Both the position numbers and the translations under genes were made by a program. DNA of 64,000 nt from Pseudomonas sp. R84. GTDB lineage: Bacteria > Pseudomonadota > Gammaproteobacteria > Pseudomonadales > Pseudomonadaceae. The stretch is taken from NCBI RefSeq assembly GCF_009834515.1, contig NZ_CP019426.1, positions 2,965,501-3,029,500 on the forward strand, written 5' to 3'. Below, piece after piece: positions 36,650-44,478 of this stretch (positions are counted from its first letter, which is position 1; every line of letters starts with the position of its first letter). Under the pieces are notes generated by a model. The model saw only the letters and a program-made list of their open reading frames with translations, made no database searches and was not told the DNA's origin.

Positions 36650-37012
36650 TTACTCCGTCGGCACTACGTTATCCAACGCCCGATTCACCGCCAACTCCCC
36701 AAGCATTACCACCTGTGCAATGCCTTGCAGTGTCTTGCGCGCCGGTCCGTGAACCAGACCGATCACATCCCCAAGCATCACCGAAGCCGAGCCCAGCGAC
36801 TCGCTGGCATTCACCAGCAATTCCTCAGTCTTGGTGTTCGGGTTGGCGATAAACATCGTGTTGGTTTGGTACGGGGTGAGCATGATTTCCGGGGCAGGGC
36901 CGAGGTAGTGGGAGAGGGCGCGGTCGACGGCTTCGTTGAATTTCTTTGCGTCTGGGGATTCGTCGCCCGCGATCGGGTCGGTTTCTGGCGGATTCGGTGT
37001 GATCTTGAACAT
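36650..37012 (-). CDS. DUF6124 family protein
   Basis: 120 residues. The start MFKITPNPPETDP, the middle LLVNASESLGSASVMLGDV and the end GIAQVVMLGELAVNRALDNV are diagnostic of the DUF6124 (formerly DUF3077-like) family, small helical proteins found in several copies per pseudomonad genome. Function unknown. GGGAG precedes the ATG. The long conserved leader upstream (37013-37353) is typical of the family's members. Confidence 0.85.
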   Translation of the reverse strand: MFKITPNPPETDPIAGDESPDAKKFNEAVDRALSHYLGPAPEIMLTPYQTNTMFIANPNTKTEELLVNASESLGSASVMLGDVIGLVHGPARKTLQGIAQVVMLGELAVNRALDNVVPTE

Positions 37013-37353
37013 GATGTAACTCCCTTGTGTCGCTTAAAAGGAGCCATCACCCACTCGCTACCAAACGATGGGTGGCGGCCATGCACAGGTTGGTAGACCG
37101 GGACACAGGGAAAACCGGCGCGCTCGAAAGCGCCCTGCGCATGACCACCATAAAAGCCAGGCGAAGACTTTCGCCAATAGTGGAATTGCGCACCTTGTAT
37201 ACACGGGCTACCAAACCCGATCACTGCTATTCAGTGACCGAACCACAATAGAACCCGCATCCAAGGCGCACAAGCCGGCGGATTCTGGCGTAGTCGTAGG
37301 CAACGGCGCAAGGCGTTGTAGGTTGGGATGACGTAACTTGGGGTGTCTTTAAA
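37013..37353 (-). promoter_or_regulatory. Long leader of the DUF6124 gene, possible structured RNA
   Basis: About 340 bases upstream of the gene with no convincing ORF. On the transcript strand TTGGTAG (37208-37214) and TTGGTAG (37058-37064) flank CTACCAA (37090-37096), so the middle copy can pair with either outer one but not both. The far end (37283-37353) recurs at positions 1-75. This suggests a recurrent mobile or duplicated leader with a switch-like fold; inference only. Confidence 0.5.
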
Positions 37354-37475
37354 CAAAGTCCGGGAATTGCTTCAACAGGGCAGTTCGAGCTGTTTTTGCG
37401 ATGTCTTTGTGGACTGGAGGAGCGGGAGCCGTTTCGCGATCCATCGGGGGCAAGCTCTCTCGCTACAGGGGGGAG

Positions 37476-38035
37476 TTAATTCGCCAGCGAAATCAGCGTG
37501 TCGATCACATTGATCGGCACATAAATCAGCGTAATCGCCGCATACGCTTTACGCGACCGAGCCATAAACGCGCCAATTGGCAACACAATCATGATCACAT
37601 CCAGCAACCCCCAAAGCGCCACCGGCGATGCCTCAAACAACGTGACATTGACGATCAGCCCCAGGCACAGATACGTGGACAGCGACAGCAATGCATAGCG
37701 CCCATCCTGCTCGAAATACACGCGCAATCCGTTCTGCTCATCCTCACTGCGGCTCGGCAGCAGCAACGCGGCCGTGACGAACAGCGACAATGTCAGCATC
37801 ACCAACAATAGAAATTCGAGAAACGAGAAGCTCTGTTTCACCGCCGACAGTGCGTTGACGCCCACCAGAATTGCAGCTGCATGGTAAACAGCATCACCGC
37901 CCAGACCAGTGCCACCCAGTCGGGCTTGGCGACGCGGCGGATGCGGAACACCGTTAATGCGCCGAGCAGGAGGCGGGTGACGGAGAGCCCGAGGATCATC
38001 GAGAGAACGGTGGCGACGATTGGGAAGTTGTTCAT
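37476..38035 (-). pseudogene. Integral membrane protein gene with a frameshift
   Basis: Two minus-strand frames join into one protein of about 186 residues. The first (from ATG 38035) starts MNNFPIVATVLSMILGLSVT and runs to LQFWWA; the second continues with NALSAVKQSFSFLEFLLLVM through to the stop at 37476. A single missing base near 37868-37873 restores the frame. Six hydrophobic segments are visible. The family is not recognised. Either a recent pseudogene or an assembly error. Confidence 0.7.
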
Positions 38036-38224
38036 CTTGCCTCTCGTGAACTCGGTTTTGGCTGTCAGGGTGTTTGGGCAGACTAGGTGCGGCGGGTAGG
38101 ACCGTCAAACGTGGCAGTGCGGTCGGGTTGGCAGAAAACGGCTGTAGAGCCTTGCTGCGCGGAGGTAATGGATTAGGATGCCCGAAGGCTGGAATGGATC
38201 TTCTCGACTAAGGATGTGTGGTTT

Positions 38225-38590
38225 ATGGAATCTGCTTTTTCGCAAGTCATCGAGCGTTTGCAAAACCGTCGGTTTTCCGTGGCGAATAACGCTCAGGGCT
38301 TGTCCGATGCACGCACGGTGTTTCACTACTTCGTCGAAGGCGCGGCGGTTTGGGGGACTTATGCGGGTGGCCATATTCGCATGGGTAACCAGGTCGGGCG
38401 GGTGACCGGGCCTGACAGTATCGAGCTGCTTTATCAATGCATCACCACCGATGGCGAGATCCGCGCGGGTTGGTCGCGGGGCGTGGTGGGAGTTGATGAG
38501 GCGGGGCGGACGACGTTGCGGTTTGTGTGGGGGTGGTTGTCGGGGGCCGAGGGTGGTGGGGAGTCGAATTATGTTGAGGTGGTCGCGTAA
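38225..38590 (+). CDS. Small beta-barrel-like protein of unknown function
   Basis: 121 residues rich in alternating beta strands (GTYAGGHIRMGNQVGRVT, SIELLYQCITTDGEIRAGWS). This matches a family often annotated loosely as n-acetylglutamate synthase, though nothing here resembles that enzyme. The 3' third changes to very G-rich codons. AAGGA lies 12 bases upstream of the ATG; a GTG at 38216 is an alternative start. Confidence 0.6.
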   Translation: MESAFSQVIERLQNRRFSVANNAQGLSDARTVFHYFVEGAAVWGTYAGGHIRMGNQVGRVTGPDSIELLYQCITTDGEIRAGWSRGVVGVDEAGRTTLRFVWGWLSGAEGGGESNYVEVVA

Positions 38591-38638
38591 CCGTCCGGTT
38601 TTTAGCTACGCGAGCCTTTCAATCACCGCAAAACCCAA

Positions 38639-39259
38639 TTAAGTCTGACTCACCGCCGCCACATCCCATGTCCGCATCACCTGCGTAATCGCCGCATCAA
38701 TGCTCTCAATCGGCGTGTCATCCCGAGCAAGGATGGAAATCCCCTGCAGGAAACTGTCGAACACCGTCGCCATGGCAGCTGCGTTCGTGTCGTCCGCTAA
38801 CAACCCTTCACTCACACCACGCTCGACACACGCCACAATCCCTGCGCGGGTTCGGGCGCGGGAGTGGGTGAGGGCTTGAGCGACGTGGGCGTTTTCCCGG
38901 CTCGGGGCGCTCATGACGCCGAGGGTGACCATGCAACCTTTGGGGTGGCCGTCGTCGCATTGCATGCGGGCCGACTGGCGCAGCGCGGTTTCGATGGCTT
39001 GGCGTGGCGGCAGGCTTTCGTCCCACAGGCATTCGGTGACTTGGGCGAAGGTCGCGAGGTAACGCTGCACGCATTCGTCGAACAGGGCTTCTTTGGAGCC
39101 GAACGCGGCGTAGAAGCTGGGGGCGGAGATGCCGCCGCCCAGTTCAGCCTTCAACAGTGAAAGGGACGTCGAATCGTAGCCGTGTTGCCAGAACAATTGC
39201 ATGGCCTGGTCGACGGCGTCGTCGCGATCGAATGCGCGGGGGCGGCCGGTTCTGGCCAT
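38639..39259 (-). CDS. TetR-family regulator
   Basis: 206 residues with an N-terminal TetR HTH (DQAMQLFWQHGYDSTSLSLL, then ISAPSFYAAFGSKEALFDEC) and a C-terminal ligand domain. GAGGAG precedes the ATG at 39259; the longer frame has no such site. It is divergent from the MFS transporter at 39391 with overlapping promoters, the classic layout of a local drug-efflux repressor. Confidence 0.9.
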   Translation of the reverse strand: MARTGRPRAFDRDDAVDQAMQLFWQHGYDSTSLSLLKAELGGGISAPSFYAAFGSKEALFDECVQRYLATFAQVTECLWDESLPPRQAIETALRQSARMQCDDGHPKGCMVTLGVMSAPSRENAHVAQALTHSRARTRAGIVACVERGVSEGLLADDTNAAAMATVFDSFLQGISILARDDTPIESIDAAITQVMRTWDVAAVSQT

Positions 39260-39287
39260 AGCTGAAACTCCTCGGAAAGTGATTTGG

Positions 39288-39339
39288 ATACTAGTCGATA
39301 CATAAGTCGTTGACAACGGGCCTCGGCTGCCGCCAGTAT
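39288..39339. promoter_or_regulatory. Overlapping divergent sigma-70 promoters (TetR / MFS)
   Basis: On the plus strand TTGACA (39310-39315), 18-base spacer, CAGTAT (39334-39339). On the minus strand TTGTCA (39316-39311), 17-base spacer, TAGTAT (39293-39288). The two -35 boxes share five bases, so RNA polymerase can serve only one gene at a time. The TetR operator probably lies within. Confidence 0.6.
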
Positions 39340-39390
39340 TTTATATCGATCGGTACGCAAGTCTGAATTTCCAAACTCAAGGAGTTTCCC

Positions 39391-40608
39391 GTGACACCCT
39401 CAATGACTCTATCGGCAGCGCCGAAAAGCCTGCCCATTGGCGCCTTGCTGGCGCTGGCCATGACCGGTTTTATCTGCATCGTCACCGAAACCTTGCCCGC
39501 CGGGCTGTTGCCGCTGATCAGCGACGGCTTGGCGATTTCGCCTTCGATGGCCGGGCAGATGGTCACCGCGTATGCGCTGGGCTCGGTGCTGGCGGTGATT
39601 CCGATGACCATCGCCACGCGCGGCTGGCGTCGGCGCAATGTGTTGTTGCTGACCATCGTTGGTTTTCTGCTGTTCAACTCGATCACGGCGCTGTCGTCGC
39701 ACTATGGTGTGACGCTGGTGGCGCGTTTCTTCGCCGGAGTGGCGGCAGGCTTGGCGTGGAGTCTGTTGGCTGGTTATGCGCGGCGGATGGTCGAGCCGGA
39801 TCAACAGGGCAAAGCGCTGGCACTGGCCATGGTCGGTACGCCGATTGCCTTGTCACTGGGCGTGCCGCTCGGCACTTGGCTGGGAGGGCTGGTCGGTTGG
39901 CGCACGACGTTCGGGTTGATGTCGGCCCTGACTTTGATGCTGATCGTTTGGGTGTTGGTGAAAGTGCCGGATTATCCACCACAGCCTGCGCATCAGCGTC
40001 TGTCGTTGCGCCGCGTGTTGACCACGCCGGGTGTGCGGCCGGTGCTGGCGGTGGTGATCAGCTGGATGCTGGCGCACAACATTCTCTACACCTACATCGC
40101 GCCGTTTGTGGCTCCGGCGGGGTTGGTGGATCGTGTAGATCTGGTGTTGTTGGTGTTTGGTCTCGCAGCGTTGGCGGGGATCTGGCTGACGGCCAAATTG
40201 GTTGAGCCGCTGTTGCGCAAGACCGTTCTGGTGAGTCTGGCCACGTTTGCACTGGTGTGCGTAGGGTTCGGCTTTTACGGACGGGTGCCGGAGGTGATTT
40301 ATCTGGGCGTGTTGGTGTGGGGATTGAGTTTTGGCGGTGCGGCGACGCTGTTGCAGACGGCTCTGGCGGATGCGGCGGGGGATGGCGCGGACGTGGCGTT
40401 GTCGTTGAATGTGGTGGCGTGGAATAGCGCGATTGCGGGCAGCGGCGTGGTCGGCGGGGTGCTGCTGGATCGATGGGGTGTTGCCGCTTTCCCATGGGCG
40501 ATGGCGGTGTTGGTGGCGGTGGGTTTTGTGATTGCCTGGAGTGCTCGAGCGCATGGGTTCAGAGCTGGGCCGCGTGGGGCGGAAGCGGCGGCCGTGGTTG
40601 GGCACTGA
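39391..40608 (+). CDS. MFS transporter (DHA1 drug efflux type)
   Basis: 405 residues, 12 predicted helices. The motif GWRRRNVLLLTIV between helices 2 and 3 and the early ETLPAGLLPLISDGL segment are typical of the YdhP/AraJ branch of 12-TM drug:H+ antiporters. The start is a GTG with AAGGAG upstream. Expression is probably controlled by the divergent TetR regulator. The last ~120 bases are strongly G-rich. Confidence 0.88.
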   Translation: MTPSMTLSAAPKSLPIGALLALAMTGFICIVTETLPAGLLPLISDGLAISPSMAGQMVTAYALGSVLAVIPMTIATRGWRRRNVLLLTIVGFLLFNSITALSSHYGVTLVARFFAGVAAGLAWSLLAGYARRMVEPDQQGKALALAMVGTPIALSLGVPLGTWLGGLVGWRTTFGLMSALTLMLIVWVLVKVPDYPPQPAHQRLSLRRVLTTPGVRPVLAVVISWMLAHNILYTYIAPFVAPAGLVDRVDLVLLVFGLAALAGIWLTAKLVEPLLRKTVLVSLATFALVCVGFGFYGRVPEVIYLGVLVWGLSFGGAATLLQTALADAAGDGADVALSLNVVAWNSAIAGSGVVGGVLLDRWGVAAFPWAMAVLVAVGFVIAWSARAHGFRAGPRGAEAAAVVGH

Positions 40609-40638
40609 AGGTTTTTCAACGCAGCTCATTTTTTGAAG

Positions 40639-40760
40639 TGCGCAAGAAGTTGCGCAGTGACTTTCTTTTTTTCTCGGGTGAATGCCCTGTAGCCCACGTC
40701 GTTATTGGCCTCCAGCCAAGTGCGCAACTTCTTGCACACCACTGCGCAAGAAGTTGCGCA
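40639..40760. repeat. Three copies of an 18-bp palindrome
   Basis: The palindrome tgcgcaagaagttgcgca occurs at 40639-40656 and 40743-40760 on the plus strand and, with one mismatch, inverted at 40721-40738, all within 122 bases between the MFS and hcp genes. A 50-codon minus-strand ORF (40626-40778) spans it but has no ribosome site. Could be protein-binding sites or a small mobile repeat. Confidence 0.7.
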
Positions 40761-40929
40761 CTTCTCTTGGTTTTTCATCGGTTTAGTGTCAAGAAAAGTG
40801 AATCGATGGCCGCAAAGCCTTGATCTGTATGGGTTGCATAAAAGCTGGTATGAACGTTGATGGCGCATGGCCATCCTTTCAGGCAATGGTGCCTGAGAGG
40901 TATGTCTTTCAAGCAAGGAGAGCATCCCC

Positions 40930-41445
40930 ATGGCAACACCAGCGTACATGTCCGTCACTGGCGAAAAACAAGGCCTGATCACTGCCGGCGCGTTCACCGC
41001 CGACTCCGTAGGCAACACCTACCAGGAAGGCCACGAAGACCAGGTCATGGTTCAGGCTTTCACCCACGACGTGATCATCCCGCGTGACCCACAATCCGGT
41101 CAGCCAACCGGTCAGCGCGTGCACAAGCCAGTTGTGATCACCAAGGTCTACGACAAGGCTTCGCCTCTGCTGCAAGCTGCTCTGACCTCCGGCGAGCGCA
41201 TGAGCGAAATCGTTATCCAGTGGTTCCGTACTTCTGCTCAAGGCACCCAAGAGCACTACTACACCACCAAACTGGAAGACGCGATCATCGTCGCCATCAA
41301 CAACAAAATGCACAACTGCCAGGATCCAGGCAACTCGCACTTCACCCACCTGGAAGAAGTGCAGTTCACCTACCGTAAAATCACCTGGACCCACGAAGTA
41401 TCCGGTACTTCGGGTTCCGATGACTGGCGTGCTCCAGTCGTTTAA
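40930..41445 (+). CDS. hcp: Type VI secretion tube protein Hcp
   Basis: 171 residues of the Hcp1 family: an all-beta fold with IIPRDPQSGQPTGQRVHKPV and ITKVYDKASPLLQAAL, no signal peptide. Hcp hexamers stack into the T6SS inner tube and are exported with effectors. It stands outside any T6SS core cluster and next to vgrG, the usual orphan hcp-vgrG arrangement. AAGGAG precedes the ATG. Confidence 0.93.
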   Translation: MATPAYMSVTGEKQGLITAGAFTADSVGNTYQEGHEDQVMVQAFTHDVIIPRDPQSGQPTGQRVHKPVVITKVYDKASPLLQAALTSGERMSEIVIQWFRTSAQGTQEHYYTTKLEDAIIVAINNKMHNCQDPGNSHFTHLEEVQFTYRKITWTHEVSGTSGSDDWRAPVV

Positions 41446-41464
41446 TTACGGCTGATGGTTGTAC

Positions 41465-41493
41465 CGCCCCGACCGGCATGACCGGTTGGGGCG
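41465..41493 (+). terminator. Strong hairpin between hcp and vgrG
   Basis: A 12-bp stem (cgccccgaccgg with its complement, one G-U pair) and a 5-base loop, 20 bases after the hcp stop. No T run follows. It could protect the hcp mRNA 3' end or reduce read-through into vgrG, giving more Hcp than VgrG. Confidence 0.6.
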
Positions 41494-41571
41494 CACTCAC
41501 TTCTAAAGAATTTTTGCCAATAGCCCCACAGCGGGCTGTTGCGCATCGCAGCACTGCGCGAGGAACAAGGG

Positions 41572-44478
41572 ATGTTCTCACCGGCCAACCAGCCTCATTT
41601 CAATCTGACCGTCGATGGCGTCGACAGCGATTTCCAAGTGCTGTCGTTTACCGGTCGTGAGGCCCTCAACACGCCGTTCGAATTCGAGCTGGAACTGGTC
41701 AGTGAAAAGGCCTCGATCAACCTCGAAAGCGTGCTGCACAAACTGGCATTTCTTCAGCTGTCGCCAACCGGCACTGGCATTCACGGGCTGGTCTACAGCA
41801 TCGCCCAGGGCGAGGCGGGCAAGCGCCTGACGCGCTACAAGATTTCCCTGCGCCCGCAACTGGCGTACCTCGCGCACCGGGTCAACCAGCGCATTTTCCA
41901 GCAGATGACCGTGCAGCAGATCATCAGCCAAGTGCTGGAAGAACACGGCATCCTCGCCAGCGATTACCACTTCCAACTCAGCGCGATTTACCCCGAGCGC
42001 ATCTACTGCGTGCAGTACGACGAATCGGATCTGGATTTCATCCAGCGCCTGTGTGAAGAAGAGGGCATTCACTACCACTTCCAGCACACGTCCAGCGGCC
42101 ACAAACTGACCTTCGGCGATGACCAAACGGTGTTCCCGAAACTCGCGCCAGTGGCCTATCAGCAAGACTCCGGACTGGTCGCTGACAAACCGGTGGTCAA
42201 GCGCTTCGGCCTGCGTCTGGTCACCCGCACCAGCCGCACCACGCGCCGCGATTACGACTTCGTCAAACCGAAGATCGAGCTGGAAAGCGACGCCAAGAGT
42301 TCGGCTCAGCCAGACCTCGAAGACTACGATTACCCGGGCCGTTTCGTTGATCGCGAGCGCGGCAAACACCTGGCCAATCGCGCCTTGGAGCGCCATCGCA
42401 GCGACTATCGACTGGCCGAGGGCAACAGCGATCAGCCGATCCTGGTCAGCGGGCATTTCCTCGCCCTGACCGAACACGCCAACCCGACGTGGAACGACCT
42501 GTGGCTGCTCACCGAGATCTTCCACGAAGGCAAACAGCCGCAAGTGCTGGAAGAGTCGGTGACCAGCGACACCACCGACAACAAGGACGATTTCCACCAG
42601 GGCTATCGCAACCGCTTCAGCGCGATTCCGTGGGACGTGCCTTATCGTCCGCCGCTCGATCATCCGAAACCGAAAGTCCTCGGCACGCAAAGTGCGGTGG
42701 TCTGCGGCCCTGAAGGCGAAGAGATCTACTGCGACCAGTACGGCCGGGTGAAAGTCCAGTTCTTCTGGGACCGCGAAGGCAAGCACGACGACATGACCAG
42801 TTGCTGGATGCGCGTCGCGTCGAGCTGGGCGGCCGAAACCTTTGGCTCGATCAATATTCCACGGGTCGGCATGGAGGTGTTGATCACCTTTCTGGAAGGC
42901 GATCCCGATCAGCCGCTGATCACCGGTTGCCTGTACCACGGCGCCAATCTGCCGCCGTACAAACTGCCGGATTTCAAGACCCTGGCCACGGTCAAGAGCA
43001 AGGAATACAAGGGCAGCCGCGCCAACGAACTGCGCATCGACGACACCACCAGCGAGATCAGCATTGCGCTGCGCAGTGACCACGGCGCGAGTGCGATCAA
43101 CCTCGGTTACCTGACCCATCCGCGCCCGAGCGGCGGTCAGCCGCGTGGCGAAGGGTTTGAGTTAAGAACCGATCGCCACGGTGCGGTACGTGCGGGTGCC
43201 GGTCTGCTGATCACTACCGAGCCACGGCCGAACGAATCCAAGCACCACAAGGATCTGCCGGAAACCGCTGAACGCCTCGCCACGGCCAGCGATCAGCAAG
43301 ACGGTTTTGCCGTGCAAGCCAAAGAGCTTCAGGCCCAGGAAGCCGGCGATCAGGACGACGTCGCCAAAGCGCTGCACGCCCAGCATCAAGGCGTGCTTGG
43401 CTCGGGGCCGGCCAATCTCACCGCCAACGAATTCCCCGAATTCACCGAGCCGCATCTGGTTCTCGCCAGCCCGGCCGGCATCGCCCTGACCACGCCACGC
43501 TCCAGCCACATTGCCACCGGCGAACACCTGGCGCTGAGCAGTACCGGCCACACCAGCCTGTCGATCGGCAAACGCCTGCTCGCCAGTGCCAGCCGTGGCA
43601 TGCGCCTGTTCGTGCAGAGCATGGGCTGGCGTCTGGTCGCGGCGTCCGGCGACATCGACGTGCGCGCGCTGAAGGACAGCATCAACCTGCTGGCCAAACT
43701 CAACATCACCGCCAATGCCGACCGCATCACCATCACCGCCAAGACCGAACTGGTGATTCAGGGCGGTGGCAGCGCCACCACCTACAACGCCGGCGGCATC
43801 ACCCACGCCACCAGCGGCCCGTACACCGCGCACGCGGCGAACTTCGCCTACACCGGCGCGAAAAGTCTCGCCGGGGTATTCCCGGAGCCGCCGAAACCGG
43901 GCAAGGGCAACCTGGAATTGTTCAACCAATACGCCGGGCGCCAAGGCATCAAGGAAGGCGATTACGAAGTCATCGATGCCCTGGGCAAAAGCATCAAGGG
44001 CAAGCTCGACGGCAAGGGTTTCGCCAGCGTCGCCGGTGCTGCACCGGGGCCTGCGCGGGTGCTGTTCGGCAAGGATCCGGCGGATACCTGGAGCGATGGC
44101 AGTTACATCGGCAAACCGGAGTGGCCGTTGAATCCACCGGGGGCCGAAGAAGTACCGAGTCAGGTGCAGGCGATGGTCGCGCAGGTATTACCTAGCAAGA
44201 ATTGGGACCTGTTGGAGAAGGGCAAGGACATGGCGCAAACAGGGATGAGTGCGATGCAGACGGCGCAAGGTGCGATGCAAACAGCGCAGCAAGTGAAAGG
44301 TGTGGTGCAGGGCGGGGTGGCCGGGTTGCCGAAGCTGGCGAGTGCGGCCGTGCCGAGTGCGTCGGGGATTCTTGGGGCGGCGAGCAAGGGCGGCCAGTTA
44401 CCCACGCTTCCGGCACCAACGCTTCCAAAACCTTCCTTGAAAACCCCGGGCCTGTTGGCGGGTGAGATGCTGTCATGA
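41572..44478 (+). CDS. vgrG: Type VI secretion spike protein VgrG
   Basis: 968 residues. The gp27-like base (1-370), gp5-like OB fold (VKVQFFWDREGKHDDMTSCW, about 390-470) and the beta-helix needle rich in short repeats are all present, followed by a DUF2345 region and a C-terminal transthyretin-like extension (EVIDALGKSIKGKLDGKGF, about 803-821) that in other VgrGs docks an effector. AAGGG precedes the ATG. The stop overlaps the RHS start by four bases (ATGA), implying coupled synthesis with its cargo. Confidence 0.93.
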   Translation: MFSPANQPHFNLTVDGVDSDFQVLSFTGREALNTPFEFELELVSEKASINLESVLHKLAFLQLSPTGTGIHGLVYSIAQGEAGKRLTRYKISLRPQLAYLAHRVNQRIFQQMTVQQIISQVLEEHGILASDYHFQLSAIYPERIYCVQYDESDLDFIQRLCEEEGIHYHFQHTSSGHKLTFGDDQTVFPKLAPVAYQQDSGLVADKPVVKRFGLRLVTRTSRTTRRDYDFVKPKIELESDAKSSAQPDLEDYDYPGRFVDRERGKHLANRALERHRSDYRLAEGNSDQPILVSGHFLALTEHANPTWNDLWLLTEIFHEGKQPQVLEESVTSDTTDNKDDFHQGYRNRFSAIPWDVPYRPPLDHPKPKVLGTQSAVVCGPEGEEIYCDQYGRVKVQFFWDREGKHDDMTSCWMRVASSWAAETFGSINIPRVGMEVLITFLEGDPDQPLITGCLYHGANLPPYKLPDFKTLATVKSKEYKGSRANELRIDDTTSEISIALRSDHGASAINLGYLTHPRPSGGQPRGEGFELRTDRHGAVRAGAGLLITTEPRPNESKHHKDLPETAERLATASDQQDGFAVQAKELQAQEAGDQDDVAKALHAQHQGVLGSGPANLTANEFPEFTEPHLVLASPAGIALTTPRSSHIATGEHLALSSTGHTSLSIGKRLLASASRGMRLFVQSMGWRLVAASGDIDVRALKDSINLLAKLNITANADRITITAKTELVIQGGGSATTYNAGGITHATSGPYTAHAANFAYTGAKSLAGVFPEPPKPGKGNLELFNQYAGRQGIKEGDYEVIDALGKSIKGKLDGKGFASVAGAAPGPARVLFGKDPADTWSDGSYIGKPEWPLNPPGAEEVPSQVQAMVAQVLPSKNWDLLEKGKDMAQTGMSAMQTAQGAMQTAQQVKGVVQGGVAGLPKLASAAVPSASGILGAASKGGQLPTLPAPTLPKPSLKTPGLLAGEMLS

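Noticed and set aside
40626..40778. A 50-codon minus-strand ORF spanning the three palindromes
   Set aside because: No ribosome site, and the palindromes explain the sequence symmetry; kept only as a note under the repeat.
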